Shown here: one piece after another, positions 50,972 to 60,426 of the stretch
Position numbering within the stretch: the first letter of the stretch is position 1
How the letters are laid out: each line of letters opens with the position of its first letter
From: Oreocharis arfaki
Taxonomy: Eukaryota; Chordata; Aves; Passeriformes; Paramythiidae
DNA length: 64,000 nt
Assembly: GCA_013398015.1 (NCBI GenBank)
Contig: VZRR01014165.1
Coordinates: 1,623,645-1,687,644 of the forward strand
Direction: 5' to 3'
Made by a program: the position numbers and the translations under genes
Notes under the pieces: generated by a model
What the model was told of the DNA's origin: nothing
The model's database searches: none
The model's input: the letters and a program-made list of their open reading frames with translations, nothing else

Positions 50972-51729
50972 TTTTGATCTCCAAATGTGTTCAAAATCAA
51001 ATTGTCTAATAATAAGCTTCCTTAAGGGATATACTTCTGCAATGAAAAATATATAAGCCTCTGCATATTAGATTGTTATATGTGGAAGAAAGAGAAAGTA
51101 TTGTTATGCGGACATTCTTCTCTGCTCAAGTGAAAGCATTGGCTGGGCTGAGATAGTAAGGTTATCCCAAATCAGTGAGACAAAGCGAAGTTTCCGTTCA
51201 AATTAATAGCAAACTCCTACAGACTGAGATTGACTGTCGTGTTTAAGAAAGGCAACTCAGGAAACTCATGGTGTCGTCTGAGAAAAACATGTAGGCTTGG
51301 GCAATTTCTTTGAGAAGTGTAGGTAATGATACGAGAGCTACTGTAATAAGTGAAACGAAAAGGAGACATAAAAATGATGATGTACTATCTAATTTAGATG
51401 TATGGAGACTTTGTAGCTTATTTTTCAAGACTGACTCATTTACTCATTCTGAACACATAGAAGAGATTTCAATAAAAAGTAAATGTAACCACTTGATTTT
51501 GAACTCTGTTCTCCTTTGCCCTTCATTGCAAAGAGCTTCTTCCCGCTTTCTTAAGCGAATTACTGCTAAACCCAAGAGTTATTCAGCAATACTGGAAGGG
51601 AGTGGGCATTTTCTCAAGCCCAAGTTTTTCATTATTGCTTTGAGTGTGAAATTTTTCACAACCTTACACACAGCGTGCATTATAATGTTGGAAAATCATG
51701 AAAAAAAGAAAATCCTTAATGTTACTGAG
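50972..51729. other. Unique sequence containing the start of an unassigned 176-codon frame
   Basis: Downstream of the CR1 tail, a plus-strand frame runs 51310-51840 without a stop. It has no recognisable domain, its composition is serine/lysine-rich, and its last third is the hairpin at 51730-51827. By length alone, one such frame in a window of this size is not surprising. Confidence 0.35.
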
Positions 51730-51827
51730 AAAGCCTCTGGGATCTCAGATGTCAGTTCGAGGAGAGAGATTGCTCTACCTATAAATTCATCTTTCCACGA
51801 ACTGACATCCAAGGTCCCAGAGCCTTT
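51730..51827. other. 98-nt imperfect palindrome (30-bp stem, 38-nt loop)
   Basis: The left arm 51730-51759 pairs with the right arm 51798-51827. By base count 26 of 30 positions are Watson-Crick, one is G:U, and three are mismatched (47:810 and 46:811 adjacent, and 34:823, using the last two or three digits). The inner part of the loop also has agag/ctct complementarity. The size fits a pre-microRNA-like hairpin or a short palindromic transposon remnant. I do not recognise a known microRNA or MITE. The arms do not resemble CR1, and no microsatellite explains the pairing. Confidence 0.6.
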
Positions 51828-52853
51828 TCCGTATTGCTAAAGACTTTTTTCATGCAATTCCAGCAACACAGTGCATTCCATTCTTCACAAGAAATGTTCA
51901 GCTATTCATATTGCAGACAGTCAGACATCTTGCTGACTTTCTAAGAATATTAGGGCTACTGGGAACAGAGGTACCAAAATACGACATTGTACTAAATTTT
52001 CAATAAGATTTCAGAAATTAGAATCCACTATATATTTGAAAAGAAAAATATCATCTGGAAAAAGCAAAAAAATTAATCCTAACAACAACAACAACAGAAG
52101 TGAATTAAGTATAATCTGCTAAAAATGCTGGATGTTCACATTTTAATTTGTGCGTGTGTGTCTCTCTCTCACGAACATAGGCTAGGACAAGTGCAACAGC
52201 AATTTCCTCTGTGTACTGAAAACACTCTGATTTCAGCTAAAAGCAAGCAATAGTCACAGATCAACTGCATTAAAGGACAAATGCACATTTTTGTTGCTGA
52301 GATTCACCTCTGTTCAAATTTACTGTTTTAGTTACAATTAGCAAATGCTTCGAGGACTTCAAGACAATTTTCATCTTCATGTGAGTTGTAGGGGAAAACA
52401 ATGAGGAGTTGTATTTAAAACAAGGTAGAGATGTGCTACTAGGTATAGTATAGAGGTGTGCTACTGAATGCTCAGGGATATTCATTTGAGCAACACTTTT
52501 TCCCAGCTAGGAGCATATAGCTATTGGTAAACTCTGAATAAACAGAGAAGCCTTTTCCGATTCACACTATGGCAGCTGCACGTTGAGGGTCCCTGACAGA
52601 TGAAGAGCTCCAAGGTACCATTACACTGGTTTTAGGCACTAAGAGACCAGAACGGATCTGTTGCTATACGAGTTGCAGATGTATATGGTAAACATAACGC
52701 ACCGCTCTGCAGGTGAATATTTTAAGTGCTTTAAAGACAAATTCTGAGTTTTGACGTGAGTTGATTTAGTTGACAAAGTAAACATGAACCTGAGTGACAT
52801 TGCAGTCACTTACCTGAGTGCACCTCTCTTTTAGGAGTGCAGGAGGAAGAGAG
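51828..52853. other. Unique sequence, no gene recognised
   Basis: A short (AAC)n run lies at about 52082-52096 and a gtgtgtgtctctctctc stretch near 52154. Nothing gene-like. Confidence 0.45.
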
Positions 52854-53165
52854 GTAGAAACAAAGAAGGAAAAAAAGAAATTGAAAAAAAAAAAAAGGGA
52901 TGAGAAGGGAAAAGGGAAGGGAAGGGAAAAGGGAAGGGAAAAGGGAAGGGAAAAGGGAAAGGAAAAGGGAAGGGAAGTTCCGGGAAGTTCCGGGATGTTC
53001 CGGGAAGGGAACGGAAAGGAACGGAAAGGAACGGAAAGGAACGGAAAGGAAAGGGGAGGGGAGGGGNNNNNNNNNNNNNNNNNNNNNNNNNNNNNNNNNN
53101 NNNNNNNNNNNNNNNNNNNNAGGAGAGGAGAGGAGAGGAGAGGAGAGGAGAGGAGAGGAGAGGAG
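52854..53165 (+). repeat. Purine-only low-complexity tract with an assembly gap
   Basis: The plus strand is almost purely A/G for about 310 bp. It goes through (gggaa)n-type units, a 10-bp repeat ttccgggaag/t (52978-53006), (ggaac/ggaaa)n, (gggga)n, then the gap, then (ggaga)n. All long open frames here on both strands are translations of the repeat. Polypurine tracts like this are prone to triplex formation and polymerase stalling, which probably explains why the assembly broke. Confidence 0.95.
53067..53120. other. Assembly gap, 54 n
   Basis: A run of 54 unresolved bases lies inside the purine tract. The flanking repeat units differ, gggga on the left and ggaga on the right, so the true length is unknown. 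Confidence 0.98.
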
Positions 53166-54251
53166 GAGGGAACAGTAAAGAAGGAAATTGGAGCATAGGA
53201 GGGAGGGAAAAGCAAAGCCTTCACTTGCTTCATTTTCAGATGCTCCTCTGAAAACCTGTACACATGGCCCTAAGGACACAAATCTGTGCAGCATAGCAAA
53301 TCCCAGCTGAGGTCAGGGATCTTCACAGAGACTAAAACATCTGTTGTTGTGTAGTCAGGTGGGTAACTAGGATTTCAGCTGAGAGGAATTCTAAATGCAT
53401 CTGAGATTTTGATAACTATTATTTTTATACATTTCCAGCTGAATTTTTGGAATCTTAAGTGATCCAAATAATCATTATCAATATATATTCTAGGATCAGA
53501 GTTTTTGGAGGATAGGATTGCCTGACTAAGGTATTTTTATTCTGATATTAGGTCTTTTGAGAAATTTTTCTCCTTTGCCTGCCTTTCAGAATCACAAGGC
53601 CTTATTTCAGTCATTCTCATGACTGCAGCACAATAGCTGCATCAGCCATCACTTTTGAGAAGATGCATGCTTTCTGGCTGAACAGCAAAAATGCTTGTTA
53701 TTGTTGACAACCACTTAACATCCGGAACAAATAGTTTTTCACACTGAAAACAAAAATATTAATTGATTTTAGATACAGTTATATTTTTAAACAGCAGATT
53801 GGACAGCTCTGCAGTCTGGGAAGCAGCTAAATTGTCTTTTGTTTTCTTTGTGCCAGACATGCATAAAAATTTGGGAAGTGTATTTTATCTGTCACTTCTG
53901 CTAGCAGCAGACTAAATTTGCCTACATCTTCATGCCCTATAAAGTAAGTTTCTCTTCCTTTAAGCTCTGTCTTGTTTGGATTGTAATTGCACAAAGGATG
54001 AAAATATAAGGAGACTGTGGGGTTCTTATTTAGGGGTCAGTGGGATCCAGTCCCCCATTAACCCCTCTAAAATCTTTCCAAGTATTATTTCTTTGCTTTT
54101 TTTTTCAATGAGCACCTGTCCCAGCAGAGCAACAGACCAAGAAGGAAAGAAGATGAAGTATATTGCACCTGCACAGTGGCAGGATTTCCCTGAACACCAC
54201 CAAGCTCCCAGCACCAGGCAAGTGGCAATCTGAGATCAGCAAAAAAGGGAC
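53166..54251. other. Unique sequence, no gene recognised
   Basis: Nothing recognisable between the purine tract and the CR1 3' end at 54252. Confidence 0.45.
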
Positions 54252-55316
54252 ACAGAATCATAGAATTATTTGGGTTGGAAGAGACCTTGAAGATCACTCC
54301 AGAGCTTTCTCTTCTCCATGCTGAGACAACTCCCTGCTGTCTCAGCTTGTCTTCAAAGGAGAGCCCTCTGGTCAACTTCCAGCTCTCTGATCTTCATGGC
54401 CCTCAAGAAGCAGCAGATCCTCATCTTTATTCTTCTGAGGACCCCAGAGCTGGCCATTGTACTCCCTCGTGGATTCTCACCAGAGCAGAGGGACAGAATC
54501 ACCTCTGTCAACCTGCTGGTGACCTCTCTTTTGATGCAGCCCAGGATGCAGTTTGCCTTCTGGGCTGCAAGCTGGCCCAGGTACAGCTTTTCATTCACCA
54601 GAAACCGTGAGTCCTTCTTCACAGGACTGCTTTCAATGCATCTTCAATGCTTTCATCCATCTCCCAGGCTAAATTCATATTTGGAATTTCTGGGACCCAG
54701 GTGCAGCGCCTTGCACTTGGACTTGGACTTCATGAGGTTCCTGTGAGCCCGGTTCTCAAGTCTGTCTAGTTCTCCCTGGATGGCATCCCATCCTTCTGTT
54801 TTGTCAACTGCACTGCTCGCTGCTTTGTGACATCTGCAAACTTGCTGAGGGTGCACTTGATCCTACTGTCCATGTCATTGATGAAGATACTGAAGAGCAC
54901 CACTTCCAAGACTGAGCCCTGGTACACTCAGCCCCTGATGAGGGACATCGCTTTTCATCAGCCTCCACATGGACAGAGCCATTGACCACAATTCCTTTGC
55001 TCCATCCATCCATCCATCCATCCATCCATCCATCCATCCATCCATCCATCCCCTTATCCACAGAATAGTCTACCTTTCAAACCCATATCTCTCCAATTTA
55101 GAGATGAGGATGTTGTGTGGGACTGTGTTAAAATCCTTACAGAAGTCCATGTAGCTGACATCACTCTGTCTTCCCTTGTCAACCATTGCTGTCACTCCCT
55201 CACAGAAGCCCACCAGATTGGCCAGGCATGATTTGCCCTTAGTAAGACCATGCTGGCTGTCTCAGAGCACCTTCTTGCCTTGCTGTGCAAGCCTTAGCAT
55301 TGATTCCATGAGCATC
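54252..55316 (-). mobile_element. CR1 LINE, 5'-truncated, about 1.06 kb
   Basis: The 3' end is at the left (plus strand cagaatcatagaattatttg, then ggttggaagagaccttgaag), so the element reads on the minus strand. Part of the 3' UTR just after 54300 is missing. The minus-strand frame 54622-54353 shows QKANCILGCIKREV, and the frame 54856-54653 shows ELDRLENRAHRNLMKSKSK, both standard CR1 RT thumb segments. The right part (55060-55316) is the antisense of the RT palm region. A (TCCA)n microsatellite has expanded inside it at 55001-55051. Several frameshifts make it inactive. Confidence 0.94.
55001..55051 (+). repeat. (TCCA)n microsatellite inside CR1
   Basis: Nearly thirteen tcca units replace a place where CR1 usually has a single ccatcca. 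The flanking CR1 sequence (accacaattcctttgc on the left, ccttatccacagaatagtct on the right) is otherwise continuous, so the repeat grew from sequence present in the LINE. Confidence 0.95.
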
Positions 55317-56639
55317 CTATTATAACATAGGAAAGAGTTACAAAGATGGTTTACAAAGATGGCCATTTCTTTAACATGCAAGATTTAAATACTCTCAACT
55401 AGCTAATATCTCCTTGTTCGTGATTATCCCATTCATTTTTGTATAATACTGTACTTTTAGACTCTAGTGTCTTACGTGTGTTCGTGCCAACACATATAAA
55501 GAAGCAATAAGAGTGTCACTGATAAGGACTCATCAGAGGTTTCTAACGTAGAAAACAGTTAATTCCCTCCGTAGTAAATAGAGAAAAAGACAGCATAAGA
55601 GAGAAGTTCTTAGGTGGGACAGCTCTAGACTTTAACTAAACCATTGCTGATGATATGGCAGTATCATGCTGTTTGAAGATATCGCCAAAGTCCTGTAGGT
55701 AGAATAAAATTACTTTTTTCCAGATCCAAGATCTTACCCTAGCCACAGCCTCATACATCTGCTGCATCTGGTTTTGGGCTCTTTGTAGCATCTGCAAGCT
55801 GTACAAAGGCATCACTTGAAACTTTTTACATGATGGTTAAGTAGTGTAGATACAAATAAAATGCTTTGTTTGGGACACCATATGGTGGAAAGGAAGGGTG
55901 TAAAATAGCTACATGACAGAGAAATTCATCCATTTGATAGAGACCTACTCACAGTCTAAAAATATCTTACTTAGGTAAGACACATAGCTTCTGTTCTGCC
56001 ACTCTTCTGCTGTGCCACTCTTCTGCCCAGAGACGTAAAAAAACCACTCAAACAGTAATGAAGTTGGTTAAAAAAGAAGTAAATTATATTATGTAGGAGT
56101 AACACATTGGCTTTAGCTGCTCCTTTTCCTCATCTGTAGAGGATTACTTGTTTTGTTTTCTTAAAATTCTCTAAAATTGTGTTGTGTTTTCTTAAAATTC
56201 TCTAAAAATTTTTGAGATTTCTTCAGCCAAAGACCAGCTCTTCCATATCAGTTTCCCTAAGCAGAAGTCTCAGCGTCTGAAGGCAACTATGCAGACACTC
56301 ACTAAAGAATAAACAAGGAAACACAGGACAAAACCCCCAACAAACCAAAGCCAATTTAGATCTAATTTGTATGTCACCTTCAGTGTTCACAGAAATGTGG
56401 CGAACTAGAGGAAAATAATCCTTTTTTTCCTTTTGTTTCTTTGGTCAGGAATGTAGCTATGTAGGAGAATACCATGCCAAGGTAAAGGTGTGCAAAAGGT
56501 TAACAAGCAGTGAGAAAGAAAAAAAAGAAATCAAACCACCCCCCCCCCCAAAAAAAATAAAACAAGCAAACAAAAAAGAACAGAGAAGCATAGACAGGGA
56601 AAAAAAAATATTATATTTCATGAGAAAATGAAAAGTTAC
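55317..56639. other. Unique sequence, no gene recognised
   Basis: There is a short tandem repeat tgccactcttctgc at about 55999-56030, a C-run followed by A-rich sequence near 56539-56558, and a 31-bp-period duplication at 56155-56211. No gene recognised. Confidence 0.45.
56155..56211. repeat. Tandem duplication, period 31 bp
   Basis: The sequence gttttcttaaaattctctaa recurs at 56155 and 56186 with only the spacer differing. It is a simple local duplication. Confidence 0.85.
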
Positions 56640-56807
56640 AAGGCAGCTGTTTGCAAAGACATAGAGGAGGAGCAGCAGAGGTACAACTGAGAGAAGTAGA
56701 ATCCAAAGGCCCATGAAGACACAGGCAATAACAATGGTCATGGCTTCAGGCTCATCACTTTTCCACGGTTTTAATAATCTAACATCTCTAGAGTATATAT
56801 CCATCAT
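56640..56807 (-). CDS. Candidate exon of a small single-pass membrane protein (unrecognised)
   Basis: Minus strand, 56 codons from ATG at 56807 to a possible splice donor (ctt|gtaact) after 56640. An in-frame TGA lies two codons before the start. A good acceptor (ctgcctttattttctcag) ends at 56863, giving a 55-nt leader before the ATG. The predicted peptide begins MMDIYSRDV, has a charged stretch with SDEPEA (residues 17-22), then about 28 hydrophobic residues from about 24 to 51 (MTIVIACVFMGLWILLL and on to VVPLLLLLYVF): one clear transmembrane span. Beyond 56640 the frame stays open to 56457 but becomes low-complexity, as expected if translation really leaves at a splice site. I do not recognise the family. 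The alternative is a chance frame, since hydrophobic frames are common in AT-rich DNA; the soluble head with mixed codon use argues mildly against that. Confidence 0.3.
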
Positions 56808-56862
56808 CTTTCAGTACCTCCAAGACAGTCCACCACTGAACATTGAGGGAACTAGTGTTTTA

Positions 56863-59800
56863 CTGAGAAAATAAAGGCAGTATATAAAAATTTAAACCTA
56901 CATTTTGCTATTTAGCATATACGGTATATGATTAGAGTTTATTAATTAATCTGGGCTTTCATAAACCACCAATGTATTTGAGCAGATTTTTTTTTCACTC
57001 TTTTTAGAAGAATACATAGCATGCAGACATTTTAATAACCTCATGTCTCAAATGTATTTATTTCTAGTACCTGCAAGAGGCTTGATTCATCTGTCGACCA
57101 CTTAATTTCCTAACTTGAAGGATAGTAAGCTATTTAAACAGAAGGGGACAAATGCATGATGAGAAATAAAGAGGTCATTCTATTTTTAAGGATTTAGCCT
57201 GCATCTCCTGGTTTTACTTGTTAAATATTCTCATTCTTGATAAAATTATTGGCTACCTGCTGTCAAGCAGAAATGAAGATCATATGAGTAAGTATAACCA
57301 GGTAAAATGTAACCAGGCAGCTGATCTGTTTCTTGCATCTTCATAGCTTGTGGGATTAAAGCATGACATGCAGAAATGTACAGGGATCACAGCTACACAG
57401 ATCAATCTTCACTTAGGATTGTTACTTTGATGTGATCCAAGTAAATTCCTTTTAAGATGTAAGGATGTGGTTGCCACTTATGGTGATTAAGTGTAATCTA
57501 GTTTGATTCAATATATTACAATATAACTTTCTTTCCAGGTCCTTTTCTGAAGATTCAGGAAATTTTACACTTATTGTTTCTGCTCACTGGGAAGCTATTT
57601 CTACAAACTTATTGAAGCAGTAAATTGAGTGGGAGAGAAAGGTTACTAGTCTTCTTCCTTCAGCTGTATCAGACAAATGCTATTATAAACACATTTAAAT
57701 ATTCTGCGTCTCTTGCATCTGACCTACCAAGAAGGTTAATAAAGTCCTACATCTAGTTCGTCTTTCTGAAGGCTTGACAACGTCTCTTGACTAGACTCTC
57801 AAATGCATGGCTGGTAGGTCAATGTGGAATAGAACAAACCCAGACAGCATCAAAGTGGATCTATTTGAGCTTTACCTCTGAGGTAAGAACATTAGAATGA
57901 CTGAAAAAGTTTATAATTTAAAACTTAGTTTTGAAATGAAATTAATTAATACCATATTTATTTTTTAAATAAAGAAACCACAGGCCAATATACAATACAA
58001 ATAGAAATAATTTGTTAAGAAATCTTACACAGAGAAACCTTAAATCAAAGCTGACTACCTGGAACTAGTGAAGCTTACATAAATATACAAATTTCTCAGC
58101 ATGAAATAAATTAGAATGTAAAGATTAGACAGTCTGTTGGGAAACGGGCTGTTATATCATCACTTTTCCGTTTTTCCAGCAGAAAGAGCAGCATGCTCTT
58201 TTCTCTAAGGCTCTGATGGCCACAGTGATCAGTTTGCACTGATGAAAACTATCTACAAAGAAGAAAAAATTAAAGATCCCATATTATTGCACTTAGCATG
58301 ACTAATCAAATAAGGTACGTGAATTTACCCTTTGCAGATTGCACTGCACGTGTAAATTCGATTGATGACTGTGGTGAACGGTTTGTGAATTATATCATGA
58401 TTAATGGAAACTGGGAGATTTCAATCCATGCTCTTGCCAGAGATATGAAATAGTGTGTGCGGTTGTATACGACTGCCTGGCTGAAGGTTTGACACTCAGG
58501 CAAATAGATGAGTCTGGCAAGCATTTGGCCGCTGCCTTTGCAAAGGAGTCTGCACGTCTTCGCAAGTGAAATTGCTTGCAAGAAAAGCACGTAAAATCTG
58601 TTGATTAACTCATAAATTTGTACTGTCCTTTTATCCCCCCATCTAAGTCAGGGAGATACACAGATAGATTTAAACTGGGGAGCCTTACATAGTTCTCTTT
58701 AAGTTCTGAGTTTTCTAAGTCTGTCTAGTTGGAAGTACTCTCCAAGCTGGTCCCTATATCAGTCTGCTACTTAACCATATTACTTTGTTGAGAAAATGCT
58801 AATATTTAGTGCATCTCCTTGCATTGAAAATCCCCACTCTAATGTTTGAGTGTTTTCCAAATAATATCAGCTATGCAAGCTCATACACCGCATGAAATCT
58901 CTCATTTCAAGACAAAATTCTGCTCGGGGTAAGTGAGAAGACAGCATAAAAGACAGAGCAAGCAAAGGAAAAAGGAGTATTGTCAATGCTTTTTCCCAAT
59001 TACAATCAAAGTCCAGCTTTAGCTCACCTCCCCTATTGTTAATCTTTGGTCAAACTCTGAGTCCTTTCTCCCCCTGCAGACTTATTCTTTCTTAACTCTC
59101 ACATCTTTGCCTCCCTTAAGTCTTAACACTTTATAGCTAGAAGCTTTTTTTCATGGCCTCTCCCCGTGATATCACTCCATTACCTGAGTCCCACACTGGC
59201 TTCTGACTTCCTTCCACAATCACTCTCGAAATCCTTTTTCTTGTCTTCAAGGTCCTTTTCCTGCCTATTTCTCTCTCATCTCTCTTGTTTTGATGGCTGT
59301 GTGTATCTTATATTCTTTCAAGCCAGAAGCATGACTTTCTCTAGCTCAGCTGTGAAATCTGTGCTGAAATATCATATGCACATCCCCAGTATTTCAGCTT
59401 CTGAGAATCAGTAGAGAACACAAGAAGGAAAAAAAAAAAAAGGAAAAAAAATGTGCAATCCTCAACATTTGTTGCTGTAATCAAACTTCAGATAAAATCT
59501 TGTAGTAACTGGCTTTACCGTAATAAAATGAATATAGCTCCTGGCAGTTTTTTGACTTTGACATAACAAACCCCTTGAAAGAAGTGATGGCAAAGACTAG
59601 GAGACTGAAACATACTATTGTTTGTCAGCATACAGACCTCCCTCTTATGCAAGCATAATGACGTATCACACCTCCCACATCAGTGCTTTCTGAAGTTGTT
59701 TCCTAAAATTAATGAAAATGAGCCAATGCCGAGCTCTTTGTTCCCGTGGGATCTTTAATGAAACAAAGGCTTAACAATACATGTCCCTATCTTCTGGACC

Positions 59801-60380
59801 TGTTCAGGTGGTCTTTGCCCCGGATTTATTGTCTTGCCAGACCAGAAAAAAACGCAAAAAATCACTCACTGAAGCTGCAGAAAAATCATATATCTTTATA
59901 GAATGTAACAGGGGACCCCCCCAGCATTAAAGCAACACAGTGTGAAAAAGATTAAACAGAAAATATGGACATTTTTTAACATATTTGAAGAAGACACATT
60001 ATTAACAGTAGTTCGTCTAAAAAGAATAAATAATTTTAATTTCCTGTTCAGGATCTGGGAGAAGAAGTTGGAGCTAATTAAAATTCAGTTTTTGAAATTC
60101 CAGCCTATAAACAATCTAATTTAAAATTCAAGTGCCTCATACAAACTTTCCCAAAATCTCCATGGGCGTCAGGGCAGTGAAGATCTACTATCAACCCCTG
60201 ATGGAAATTCCACTGCAAACAAATGTTCTGTCCAAGATATTGAATATACAAACCTTGGCTTTGTTGAAGTCATCAACAAAGTGCTCATGAACCTCTCAAG
60301 GGCCACAATTTCAAACTGAATTTTTGTAAGAAATGTGACCCTGAAGATAAGCAAATTTTTAGAATTTTGCACTGAACATA
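56863..60380. other. Unique sequence, no gene recognised
   Basis: About 3.5 kb without coding features or named repeats. There is pyrimidine-rich sequence at 59030-59290 and an A-run near 59429-59450. Confidence 0.45.
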
Positions 60381-60426
60381 CTATATATATTTCATATATA
60401 CATCTATATATATATATATATATATT
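60381..60426. repeat. (TA)n-rich dinucleotide tract
   Basis: Alternating TA is interrupted by tttca and catc and ends in about 11 uninterrupted ta units. A minus-strand 115-codon frame across it is an artefact of the repeat. Confidence 0.9.

Noticed and set aside
52766..53294. Five overlapping frames of 92-165 codons on both strands
   Set aside because: They translate the purine tract and include the 54-n gap; proline/serine/phenylalanine or glycine/arginine/glutamate repeats are slippage products, not proteins.
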